Of a stretch of 64,000 bases of DNA, positions 16,642 to 24,074 are shown one piece after another. The position numbers were made by a program, and so were the translations under genes. Below the pieces are notes generated by a model. It was not told the DNA's origin, made no database searches, and saw only the letters and a list, made by a program, of their open reading frames with translations. Positions within the stretch are counted from its first letter, which is position 1; every line of letters begins with the position of its first letter. Origin of the DNA: Flagellimonas nanhaiensis (GTDB lineage: Bacteria > Bacteroidota > Bacteroidia > Flavobacteriales > Flavobacteriaceae); the NCBI RefSeq assembly GCF_003382275.1, contig NZ_QTJX01000002.1, positions 992,001-1,056,000 on the forward strand, written 5' to 3'.

Positions 16642-18120
16642 ATGAAATTAAGAAACTTATTGGTCCCAGTGACCCTTCTAATCCTGATGGTATTTTCCTG
16701 TGGAAAGGACGATGATGCAACAACAAACACTGAACCGGAGATTGCGGCACAATCCTTTAATGTAAAGGAGAACCTATCGGATACCGACCCAATAGGCACC
16801 GTAAAGGCCACTGATGGTGACGGTGACAAACTCACCTTTTCCATAACTACCAATGACAACAACTTGTTCGCCATTTCCGATAATGGGATATTGACCCTGA
16901 CCAGTGGGAAAAGCCTGGATTATGCCACGGCCACCTCGCACACCATTATTGTAAGTGTCTCTGATGGCACGGATAGCGCAAAAGCCACCATGACCATTAA
17001 CGTTACGGAAGTTGCGGCAGCGAACCAAGCGCCCATCATAGCGACACAGGAATTTGAAGTGGCCGAAGATTTGGAAAGCAACCTTTATATTGATACTGTC
17101 ATAGCATCTGATCCAGATGGTGACATCCTTACTTTTGCGATTGTCACGAACGACAATGATTTATTTGAACTAACTTCGGAGGGAGACCTGAGACTTGCCG
17201 ATGGCAAAAGCTTGGACTATGAAACGGCCACCTCCCACCAGATAACCGTAAGGGCAAGTGATGGTACAGATTCCGCTGAAGCTATAATTACTATCAAAGT
17301 AAGCAATGTGGTTGATGCACCCTTGGCCAAAGAAGTGACCTCCTTTGTGCTTACGTTTGAGACTACCGAGGCCAATGAAATTGTTATTATAGGAACAGAT
17401 GGAGGTCTTGTTTATGATTACACTATAGACTGGGGAGATGGCACTGTGGAAACTATTACTACAGGTGTATCCCCATCACACGAATTTACTAGTCCGGGCA
17501 CGCATACTATTGCCATAAATGGAAAGTTTCCAAGAATTATTATGTCCCAAAGCCCGTCAGCCGCAAAACTGATGAGCATTGAACAATGGGGAGCCATTGA
17601 ATGGGAAAGCTTTGCTCTAGCATTTCAGAGTTGCCAGAATATGATGTACAACGCAACAGATGTACCAGATCTTTCATTGGTCATGGATTTAACCGCGATG
17701 TTCTATAATGCCACCTCTTTCAATGGCAATTTGAGCAACTGGGATGTAAGTACAATTAAAAAGATGAGGAACATGTTTGCCTATGCAAGTTCTTTCAATG
17801 GTGATATCAGTGATTGGAAGGTGGACAATGTTGAAACCATGTTCGGGATGTTTGCATATGCCACTGAATTCAATCAGGATCTTGGCGGATGGAATATCGG
17901 TAATGTTCAAGAAATGAACAGTATGTTAGATGCTTCTGGACTTTCGCCTGAAAACTATGCCAAAACAATCATTGGCTGGGCAGGACAAGAAAATGTACCA
18001 AGTAACATTACATTTGGAATGGATTTAATGGGGCACTGCGATGTAGAAGCTTTTGAGGCCCAAACCTTTTTGGAAAATGAAAAGGGTTGGACTTTTGACG
18101 GGCAAGATAACTCATGTTGA
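16642..18120 (+). CDS. Surface lipoprotein with two cadherin-like domains and BspA-type (DUF285) repeats
   Basis: Lipoprotein signal ends in lipobox VFSC. Two cadherin-like repeats of about 100 residues follow (both with the pattern GKSLDYxTATSHxI and VSDGTDSA or ASDGTDSA), with DGDGD and DPDGD calcium-binding motifs. Next is a PKD-like strand region (TIDWGDGTVETIT). The C-terminal part has at least three BspA/DUF285 repeats of the form MFxxAxxFNxDxxxW. No enzyme motif is seen. It is probably an adhesion or structural surface protein. I chose the ATG at 16642; one at 16630 adds four residues. It is followed by a terminator and has no visible link to the sulfur genes apart from position. Confidence 0.85.
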   Translation: MKLRNLLVPVTLLILMVFSCGKDDDATTNTEPEIAAQSFNVKENLSDTDPIGTVKATDGDGDKLTFSITTNDNNLFAISDNGILTLTSGKSLDYATATSHTIIVSVSDGTDSAKATMTINVTEVAAANQAPIIATQEFEVAEDLESNLYIDTVIASDPDGDILTFAIVTNDNDLFELTSEGDLRLADGKSLDYETATSHQITVRASDGTDSAEAIITIKVSNVVDAPLAKEVTSFVLTFETTEANEIVIIGTDGGLVYDYTIDWGDGTVETITTGVSPSHEFTSPGTHTIAINGKFPRIIMSQSPSAAKLMSIEQWGAIEWESFALAFQSCQNMMYNATDVPDLSLVMDLTAMFYNATSFNGNLSNWDVSTIKKMRNMFAYASSFNGDISDWKVDNVETMFGMFAYATEFNQDLGGWNIGNVQEMNSMLDASGLSPENYAKTIIGWAGQENVPSNITFGMDLMGHCDVEAFEAQTFLENEKGWTFDGQDNSC

Positions 18121-18157
18121 TTGTATTGGTCTTTGGATTAAAATTATATACAAATTA

Positions 18158-18190
18158 CCCCCAGAAATTTAGCTTCTGGGGTTTATTTTT
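18158..18190 (+). terminator. Intrinsic terminator between convergent genes
   Basis: Stem CCCCAGAA/TTCTGGGG (18159-18166 and 18174-18181) with a 7-nt loop is followed by TTTATTTTTT. It ends transcription of the surface lipoprotein gene. The leftward operon ends at 18183 and shares the hairpin, but without a good U tract on that strand. Confidence 0.8.
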
Positions 18191-19067
18191 TGCTTTTTTT
18201 AAACCCATAGACCAACTGTCCCCAAAAACTTTTGGGCATGGTTTCGTCGCCAGGATACCCCAGTGGAATGGTTCCACTTTCTTCAGGGATATAGTTGGTT
18301 CTGAAAATGTAATCCCATAAACTAAGACTTATGCCAAAGTTCACCCCAAAGGACCCTCTGGGAAGCGTATATGCATGATGGTATAAGTGCATCACTGGGT
18401 TGTTGAAAATATATTTCAAAGGACCCCAGGTCAATTTAATATTGGCGTGGTTAAAATGTCCAATGGCTATGGCAGCAAAATGAACGATATAAGCTTGTTC
18501 AGGCTCAAATCCACCCAAGAGCATTACCCCAAACGTTTTTAGGGGTTTGTACAGAATATTTTCCATCCAGTGGTAGCGTAAATGTGCAGCAAAGCCCATT
18601 TCCTTTACACTATGGTGAACTTGATGGAATCTCCACAGGACAGGAAATCTGTGTAGGCATACGTGGGTGAACCACTGTACAAAGTCTAGGATAAAAAAGA
18701 ACAGCAATAATTCTGCCCATACCGGCCACGAAGAAGTATCGATCAAGGCAAGACTTTTGGCCGTTATACCGATTTCCCCAAAAAGTACCTTAAGTACGTC
18801 ATAAACCCCACTGATGATAATGGCAAAAAGGAAGAAGTTGAAGAACATGTAAAAAGCATCCAACCAAAAATCGCGTCTAAAAATAGATTGGTTTTTCCTC
18901 CATGGAAATAGAATTTCCAACCCCCAAACTAGTAGAGAAATAACTATGAGTCCCCAGAAATAGTTGGTGTACCAGGGTACTTCGAACAAAATCGATTTCC
19001 AGGTCCATTTTGTGGTAGATAAAAAGCCATTGATCAAAGCATCTAAATAGTTTTCCATAATGTTCAT
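18183..19067 (-). CDS. Fatty acid hydroxylase/sterol desaturase superfamily membrane protein
   Basis: Integral membrane di-iron enzyme family, 294 residues. The histidine boxes are HVCLH, HQVHH and HLYHH, in the usual order and between hydrophobic segments. Family members hydroxylate or desaturate lipids using oxygen. Its ATG overlaps the stop codon of the cytochrome gene (ATGA), so it is translationally coupled to the sulfite dehydrogenase genes. That coupling is unexpected: nothing in the family explains a role in sulfite oxidation. It may modify a membrane lipid or quinone under the same conditions (inference). Confidence 0.88.
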   Translation of the reverse strand: MNIMENYLDALINGFLSTTKWTWKSILFEVPWYTNYFWGLIVISLLVWGLEILFPWRKNQSIFRRDFWLDAFYMFFNFFLFAIIISGVYDVLKVLFGEIGITAKSLALIDTSSWPVWAELLLFFFILDFVQWFTHVCLHRFPVLWRFHQVHHSVKEMGFAAHLRYHWMENILYKPLKTFGVMLLGGFEPEQAYIVHFAAIAIGHFNHANIKLTWGPLKYIFNNPVMHLYHHAYTLPRGSFGVNFGISLSLWDYIFRTNYIPEESGTIPLGYPGDETMPKSFWGQLVYGFKKSKK

Positions 19068-19519
19068 TCAAGTTCGTACCATTCAATATTTTCCAAATTT
19101 TGCCTTCGCCCTTTTTTAGTTGGAGCATAGTTTTTAGACAAATAAGTAAGAATTAGCTCTTCATTAGCACCCAGGTCCCATAAGTTCTGTGTCTCCTGCA
19201 TCCACTTTATGGTGGCCTTCCACCCCTCTCTGCTCATTCTGTTTTGAGTGACCAATTGGGCCGAGTGGCAACCTGTGCAGTTCTGTATGGTCGCTTCCAT
19301 TCCCTCATCGTCTATAAATCCGTTGGCCAGGTCAATAGTATTCTCGACTTTGTCGTCAGCTTCGGTTACATCTTGCAAGGAATCTGTCTTGCTGGATTCA
19401 AAAGTTTCAGGATTATCAATGAGATAAAACAACCCTCCAATCAGAATCAAAAACAAGAAGAAAAATGTAAAGAGCATTCTGGAGAGCAATTTGATTTGAT
19501 CTCTAAAGGTATTCTCCAT
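19064..19519 (-). CDS. Membrane-anchored cytochrome c, electron acceptor of sulfite dehydrogenase
   Basis: About 151 residues: an N-terminal transmembrane helix (about residues 10-30, LFTFFFLFLILIGGLFYL) and a small cytochrome c domain with haem motif CTGCH. MSREGW and MQETQNLW may supply the distal methionine. I take the ATG at 19519; an in-frame TTG at 19525 would overlap the previous stop codon. It is two bases after the sulfite dehydrogenase gene, the arrangement of SorAB or SoxCD-like pairs, and most likely passes electrons from sulfite to the respiratory chain. Confidence 0.88.
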   Translation of the reverse strand: MENTFRDQIKLLSRMLFTFFFLFLILIGGLFYLIDNPETFESSKTDSLQDVTEADDKVENTIDLANGFIDDEGMEATIQNCTGCHSAQLVTQNRMSREGWKATIKWMQETQNLWDLGANEELILTYLSKNYAPTKKGRRQNLENIEWYELE

Positions 19520-19521
19520 AA

Positions 19522-20742
19522 TCAAACAACTTTAACTGCGATTCTATGGCAGGCATTGTTCAGATATCCCTTCGGATTCCATCCTGGCAATACCATAGGT
19601 TGACTTTTCCCATTAGAATCCGTTGCTCTGGCCCAAACTTCGTAATAACCTTTTTTTGGGAAGGAAACTGAAGTATCAAAGTGTTGCCATGCTAAACGAT
19701 TTGTCGGTTTTTCAAGAGTACAGTGCTGCCAGGTACTGCCAAAGTCTATGGAGAATTCCATTTTCGAGACCTCCAGTTCACCCGCCCAGGCATGCCCATT
19801 AATTTTCAACACTTTCCCTTCTTTAAGAAGGGCTCCACTTTTCGGGTATGTAATCAGCGACTTTACCGGCATGGACTCAATAATGCACATGTTGGAGTCT
19901 TCCACCTTGCTCCCCGGGGCTACAGTTTCGCAGGGAACGCGATAAGAGGTGCCGCCCATTTTTGCCCCATCGTGAACTACATCTCTTACACTTAAACGGG
20001 TTATCCATTTGCCCGAAGTAGATGCTGGCCAACCCCCACAGACCAATCGCAATGGAAAACCATGGGCAATAGGAATATCTTCTCCGTTCATAGAAAAAGC
20101 CACTAAGGTTTCATCTTGCATTGCCTTGGAAATAGGAACGCCCCTGGAAATAGGTTCTTTGTTAGGGTCTCCACTTAAGTGGGTGTCCGCGGCATGATAG
20201 CCGATGTACACGGCATTTGATTTTATGCCTACATCTTCAAGGATGTCTCTTAGACGTACTCCGGTCCAATTGGCGCAAGAAACTGCTCCAACGGTCCATT
20301 GGTTTCCTTTGGCGGGAGGATTGAATTCGCTTCTGCCATTACCCCCACATTCCAAGGTCAATTGATAGGTATATTGCGGAAACTTGGTTTTTAACTCGGA
20401 GAGAGTATATGTTTTTTTTCTATTTACAGATTCGCCATCAATGGTCAATGTCCAAGTAGAAGGATCAATGTTCTCCGGAATCTTACCATTGTTTCTGATG
20501 AACATGAACTTGTTTGGAGTAATCTTATCGTTAAGTAGGTGGGCCTTGGCCTCAATGTTCCAAGGTCTATTATTGAGTACTTCCATTTCCCCATCCTTTT
20601 TAAAAAGTTTAAAAGGATCGGAATCCTGAAGTCCCAACGGAAGGTACGTTGAGGGCATTTGGTTGCCGAAAACAATTTCAGTGCCCAAAATACTGGCCAT
20701 GGCGGCCAAAGATAGCTTCTGTGAAAAATCTCTTCTATCCAT
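19522..20742 (-). CDS. Molybdopterin sulfite dehydrogenase (SorA/SoxC-like)
   Basis: Sulfite oxidase-family molybdoenzyme of 406 residues. The N-terminus DRRDFSQK is a Tat-type motif before a hydrophobic stretch, so the folded enzyme is exported to the periplasm. The molybdenum-ligating cysteine is probably Cys132 in TLECGGNGRS. NQWTVGAVSCANWTGVRL and the C-terminal Mo-co dimerisation domain (NGHAWAGE, EVWARATDSNG) follow. It oxidises sulfite to sulfate and hands electrons to the cytochrome c encoded next. SoxC would be an alternative name, but I see no soxXYZAB genes in the window. Moco genes moaE and moaC lie 10 kb downstream. Confidence 0.9.
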   Translation of the reverse strand: MDRRDFSQKLSLAAMASILGTEIVFGNQMPSTYLPLGLQDSDPFKLFKKDGEMEVLNNRPWNIEAKAHLLNDKITPNKFMFIRNNGKIPENIDPSTWTLTIDGESVNRKKTYTLSELKTKFPQYTYQLTLECGGNGRSEFNPPAKGNQWTVGAVSCANWTGVRLRDILEDVGIKSNAVYIGYHAADTHLSGDPNKEPISRGVPISKAMQDETLVAFSMNGEDIPIAHGFPLRLVCGGWPASTSGKWITRLSVRDVVHDGAKMGGTSYRVPCETVAPGSKVEDSNMCIIESMPVKSLITYPKSGALLKEGKVLKINGHAWAGELEVSKMEFSIDFGSTWQHCTLEKPTNRLAWQHFDTSVSFPKKGYYEVWARATDSNGKSQPMVLPGWNPKGYLNNACHRIAVKVV

Positions 20743-20758
20743 TGAAATATCCCAAACT

Positions 20759-20802
20759 TAAAAATACTATAAAATTGAATAGCTCTATGTAACAGAGGTT
20801 AC
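20759..20802 (-). promoter_or_regulatory. Leftward promoter of the sulfite dehydrogenase operon with shared palindrome
   Basis: The perfect palindrome GTAACAGAGGTTAC (20789-20802) has its centre 33 nt from the centre of the minus-strand box TATTTTTA (20759-20766), one mismatch from TAnnTTTG. The gene starts at 20742. Confidence 0.75.
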
Positions 20803-20832
20803 TAAAGTATTGGTGAACAAGTTTTAGTTTTG
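20789..20832 (+). promoter_or_regulatory. Rightward promoter using the same palindrome
   Basis: The same palindrome (centre 20795.5) is also exactly 33 nt from the centre of a perfect plus-strand -7 box, TAGTTTTG at 20825-20832. One site thus faces two promoters at the same distance. The rightward transcript has no obvious coding sequence before the terminator at 20966. Confidence 0.7.
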
Positions 20833-20836
20833 GAGA

Positions 20837-20997
20837 GAAACAAATTATCAGCTTAGGCTGGAACATTTGTCTTAAACGTTTTGTTAGTTTTTGTCCTACT
20901 TGAATCAGCCTTTTTTGGATTGATTCTCATAAGGTCAAAAATTAGGTTTCTTGGTTGGTTGATAAAAAGCCGTCCCGTTGGGCGGCTTTTTTTGTTG
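20837..20997 (+). ncRNA. Candidate small RNA of the sulfur regulon (about 160 nt)
   Basis: Between the rightward promoter (box at 20825-20832) and the strong terminator at 20966-20997 there is no ATG on the plus strand; the only open frame begins with TTG and runs on through the terminator hairpin. The RNA could form an internal hairpin GAATCA/TGATTC (20902-20907 and 20921-20926) with a U-rich loop. The start is estimated from the -7 box. This explains a terminator that otherwise has no gene. The 361-base gap 20743-21103 thus holds one palindrome with two promoters, this RNA, its terminator and the SQR promoter. Confidence 0.5.
20966..20997 (+). terminator. Strong intrinsic terminator without an upstream protein gene
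   Basis: AAAGCCGTCC and GGGCGGCTTT pair around a CGTT-type loop, followed by TTTTTG. It lies on the plus strand between the divergent sulfite dehydrogenase promoter and the SQR promoter. Confidence 0.85.
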
Positions 20998-21036
20998 TCA
21001 AATCTTCAAAGAATTGAATACTGTTTTGAGGACTAT

Positions 21037-21080
21037 GTAACATTGGTTACAAATTTTTATGACAATGGTCAGTATTTTAC
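21037..21080 (+). promoter_or_regulatory. Crp-type palindrome and promoter of the SQR gene
   Basis: Perfect GTAACATTGGTTAC (21037-21050). The centre plus 33 nt falls on TATTTTAC (21073-21080), a weak match to TAnnTTTG (last two fixed positions differ). A weak core box is compatible with dependence on an activator. The ATG is at 21104. Confidence 0.7.
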
Positions 21081-21103
21081 GTGAAACAATTAAATCAGTA
21101 AAC

Positions 21104-22366
21104 ATGAAATCCCATTATCAAATTTTAGTGATTGGTGGAGGTACGGCCGGAATTATGACCGCTGCACAAATGTTGAGGAAAAATGCAAAATTGGATATTG
21201 CAATTATAGAACCTTCAGAAACCCATTATTATCAACCTGCGTGGACCCTGGTGGGTGCCGGCGACTACGAATTTGATAAAACGGTTAGGGCAACGGCGGA
21301 TATTATGCCAAAAGGGGTGGATTGGATAAAGGATAGGGCAACAGGGTTTGATCCTGAGAATAACTTGGTTTCTACCTTGGAAAGTGGAAATATAACCTAT
21401 GACTATTTGGTGGTGGCCACAGGACTGGTAATGGAACCGGGAATGATAAAAGGGTTGCCCGAAGCACTGGAACAAGGTGTTGCGTGCAGTAACTATATAA
21501 ATCCCGAACATACATGGGAAACCCTTAGAAATTTTAAGGGAGGTAACGCACTTTTCACTCAACCTACAACACCTATTAAATGCGGAGGTGCACCACAAAA
21601 AATTGCATACCTGGCAGCAGATTACTTCAGAAAAAATGGTCTAAAAGATAAAGCCAATGTCATTTTTGCTACTCCGGGAACCGTCATTTTTGGTGTAAAA
21701 GAAATTAGGGAGACCCTGATGCATGTAATAGACCGTTACGGAATCCACTTCAAGCCTTTTTATGCCCCAAAAGAAATAGATATTGAAAATAGGATTGTGC
21801 ATTTCAGCCATACGGCCCCAGATGAAAACACATGTGTGATCAATGAAGACAATGACCTGGGGGAAAAGATGTACGGAGATGTTGATATCCATGTTCCATT
21901 TGATATGCTTCATTTGGCCCCTCCCCAGGCAGCGCCAAAGTTTGTACGCGAATCTGTGCTCTCCAATGATGCAGGTTGGTTGGATGTAGATCATCACTCC
22001 ATGCAGCACAAAAAATACCCTAACATTTTTGGATTGGGAGATGTTGCGGGGCTACCAACTGCCAAGACTGGAGCAGCGGTAAGAAAGCAGGTCCCGGTTG
22101 TTGTGGACAACCTTGTAAAGTTGATGGCCGATAAGACCGCGGACAACCATTCTTACAACGGATATTCCTCATGCCCGTTGGTTACAGGTTATGGAAAAAT
22201 GACCTTGGCCGAATTTGATTACAAGAACAACTTTATTCCAGATCCAAAACTAAAACGGATGTTGGTCTTCAACAGTGCCAAAGAGCACTGGCGACTTTAT
22301 ATGTTCAAAAAATATGGATTACCCTATTTGTATTGGAACAAAATGATGAAAGGGAAAAAAGTATAG
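21104..22366 (+). CDS. sqr: Sulfide:quinone oxidoreductase, type II (SQOR-like)
   Basis: FAD enzyme of 420 residues that oxidises sulfide to a persulfide and reduces quinone at the inner membrane. The N-terminal FAD motif is GGGTAG (11-16). Two cysteines that fit the catalytic pair of the human-type SQR are Cys160 in PIKCGGAPQK and Cys357 in YSSCPLVTGYGK; the second FAD motif is FGLGDVAGLPTAKTG. The C-terminal amphipathic stretch (YMFKKYGLPYLYWNKMM) would dock on the membrane. I chose the ATG at 21104; the longer frame from 21059 would put the start upstream of the predicted transcription start. It feeds persulfide to the dioxygenase-rhodanese at 13192. Confidence 0.93.
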   Translation: MKSHYQILVIGGGTAGIMTAAQMLRKNAKLDIAIIEPSETHYYQPAWTLVGAGDYEFDKTVRATADIMPKGVDWIKDRATGFDPENNLVSTLESGNITYDYLVVATGLVMEPGMIKGLPEALEQGVACSNYINPEHTWETLRNFKGGNALFTQPTTPIKCGGAPQKIAYLAADYFRKNGLKDKANVIFATPGTVIFGVKEIRETLMHVIDRYGIHFKPFYAPKEIDIENRIVHFSHTAPDENTCVINEDNDLGEKMYGDVDIHVPFDMLHLAPPQAAPKFVRESVLSNDAGWLDVDHHSMQHKKYPNIFGLGDVAGLPTAKTGAAVRKQVPVVVDNLVKLMADKTADNHSYNGYSSCPLVTGYGKMTLAEFDYKNNFIPDPKLKRMLVFNSAKEHWRLYMFKKYGLPYLYWNKMMKGKKV

Positions 22367-22391
22367 CCCTTAAACACATTAACCTTTCTTT

Positions 22392-22437
22392 TCATGAGAA
22401 TTATCATGATTTGAGGAAGGTATAGCCTTTATATTTG
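22392..22437 (+). promoter_or_regulatory. Second type of palindrome at the class II distance, before the 42-residue gene
   Basis: TCATGAGAATTATCATGA (22392-22409) is an inverted repeat centred at 22400.5. A perfect -7 box TATATTTG (22430-22437) has its centre exactly 33 nt downstream. The half-sites differ from GTAAC, so another Crp/Fnr-family protein is the likely reader. Confidence 0.6.
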
Positions 22438-22458
22438 GTTGCATTAAAACCCGTGTAT

Positions 22459-22587
22459 ATGAAAACTCTTCTTTCCATTCCTTTAGTTTCCTGGGAAAAT
22501 GGTATTTGGATGATTGGATTGTTCGCCTTGGTGGTAATTGTATTGGTAGGTGCAGTACTTGCGCTGATGAACAGCGGAAAAAAGTAA
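22459..22587 (+). CDS. Small single-pass membrane protein (42 residues)
   Basis: Short frame from an ATG at 22459 to TAA at 22587. The product starts MKTLLSIPLVSW, has one hydrophobic helix at about 18-37 (WMIGLFALVVIVLVGAVLAL) and ends in a basic tail NSGKK. A perfect -7 box and a palindrome at the activator distance lie in front of it, which argues that it is real. No family is recognised. It could be an accessory subunit of a membrane complex such as an oxidase or a pump (inference). There is no terminator I can identify after it. Confidence 0.6.
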   Translation: MKTLLSIPLVSWENGIWMIGLFALVVIVLVGAVLALMNSGKK

Positions 22588-22689
22588 TAATTACTATATC
22601 CCCATACTATTTTTTATTCCAGATTTAGCTTCTTGGATGTTTTTCGTGATTCCTAAATCCTTTTAGGAAACAAAAGTCATTTTTTGTCG

Positions 22690-22733
22690 GTAACTCATGT
22701 TACTGTGTGGGTAAATGGCCCATTTTAATTTTG
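22690..22733 (+). promoter_or_regulatory. Crp-type palindrome and promoter of the RND/YeeE operon
   Basis: Perfect GTAACTCATGTTAC (22690-22703) with its centre 33 nt before the centre of a perfect -7 box, TAATTTTG (22726-22733). The first ATG of the operon is at 22755, which supports that start over an upstream one at 22707. Confidence 0.8.
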
Positions 22734-22754
22734 CCTCAAAAGAGATTAAAAGGC

Positions 22755-24065
22755 ATGATTAAAAGAAAATGGATTTTGATATTGTTGACCGTCACAACTG
22801 TTGGATGGCTCAATGCCCAAACTAAAACAACGATAGCTCTGGACGAGGTTCTGACCAAGGTCCATGAGTCCAATGCCAGTATAAAAGTATCGGAACAGGA
22901 GGCTAAAATGGCCAAATATGACTACAACCTGTCCAGTTCGGTCTTTTTGCCTCAAATCTCCATTTCGCATACAGGGATTGCAACCACCAACCCCCTAATG
23001 GCATTTGGGTCCAAGCTGAACCAGGAAATTTTGACCCAGGCCGATTTTGTACCGTCAACATTGAACGACCCAGATCAGATAGAAAGTTTTGCTACCAGAA
23101 TTTCTGTGGAGCAACCCTTGATCAATGTAGATGGATTCTATCAAAGAAAGGCGGCCAAGACCACCATGGAAGCCAAAGAGCTTCAATCCCAGAGAACAAA
23201 GGATTATCTGGTTTTTGAATCTGAAAAAGCATACTCCCAGCTTCAATTGGCCTACGTGGCTGTTGAAGTGTTGGAAAAAGCCTTTAAGTCGGCAAGCGCT
23301 AATCATGACTTAACAGAAAACAGCTATGATCAAGGATTACTTCAAAAGGCGGACCTGCTTGAAGCCAAAGTACGGATGACCGAAGTGGCCAATCAGTTGC
23401 AAACAGCCAAGAGCAATGTTCAAAATGCATCGGACTACTTGGCCTTTTTAATGAACGAGCAAGGGATAACAACATATGAACCGGCCGAAAAATTGACCCC
23501 AACGAGCTTGAAGACCGATACGGGAAGCACATTAGAGAGTAGAGCAGATGTGCGTGCCATGGATTTGGTATCAAAAGCTTACAAATCTAATATGAGGGCG
23601 GACAAAATGACTTTTCTGCCCCGGCTCAATGCCTTTGCCAGATATGAATTGTATGATGATGAAGTTTTTCAGGCAGATGCAAAAGGCTACCTATTTGGGG
23701 CGAGCTTAAGCTGGGATGTATTCAAAGGGGCCCAGCGATTTGCAAAAACCGGAAAGAGCAAGGCTGGCTATGAAAAATCCAAACAAGAATACCAACAATA
23801 CCTTTCCAAGAGCAATATGGAACTACAACGTGCCTTAAGAACGGCGCAAGTTGCCCAAAGCAAGTTGGAAACTTCCAAACTTGCCATGGAGCAATCAGGG
23901 GAATCGTTGAGAATCCGAACAAATCGGTTCAAAGAGGGATTGGAAAAAACCACGGATCTGCTCATGGCTGAGGCATTGTATGCAGAGAGGCAATTGGCCT
24001 ACTATCAAACCGTGTATGAATTTAATCAAGCGCAATCCTTGCTCACTTTTTTAACCAAAGAATAA
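22755..24065 (+). CDS. TolC-family outer membrane efflux protein
   Basis: Outer membrane channel of the TolC/OEP family, 436 residues from the ATG at 22755. A signal peptide ends at LNAQ (about residue 23). Long alpha-helical repeats with coiled-coil character (for example QLQTAKSNVQNASDYLAFLMNE and the ALRTAQVAQSKLETSKLAMEQSGESLRIR stretch, in two halves) match the two-fold structure. It is the first gene of an operon with the periplasmic adaptor and RND pump. An in-frame ATG at 22707 lies upstream of the predicted transcription start and is unlikely. Confidence 0.92.
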   Translation: MIKRKWILILLTVTTVGWLNAQTKTTIALDEVLTKVHESNASIKVSEQEAKMAKYDYNLSSSVFLPQISISHTGIATTNPLMAFGSKLNQEILTQADFVPSTLNDPDQIESFATRISVEQPLINVDGFYQRKAAKTTMEAKELQSQRTKDYLVFESEKAYSQLQLAYVAVEVLEKAFKSASANHDLTENSYDQGLLQKADLLEAKVRMTEVANQLQTAKSNVQNASDYLAFLMNEQGITTYEPAEKLTPTSLKTDTGSTLESRADVRAMDLVSKAYKSNMRADKMTFLPRLNAFARYELYDDEVFQADAKGYLFGASLSWDVFKGAQRFAKTGKSKAGYEKSKQEYQQYLSKSNMELQRALRTAQVAQSKLETSKLAMEQSGESLRIRTNRFKEGLEKTTDLLMAEALYAERQLAYYQTVYEFNQAQSLLTFLTKE

Positions 24066-24074
24066 AAATTCGAT

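Noticed and set aside
19522..20742. SoxC as part of a full Sox system
   Set aside because: No soxXYZAB genes are present here; SorA-type sulfite dehydrogenase with its cytochrome explains the pair.
20881..21084. 67-residue open frame starting with TTG
   Set aside because: It runs through the strong terminator and has no ATG or ribosome site; the region reads better as a noncoding transcript.
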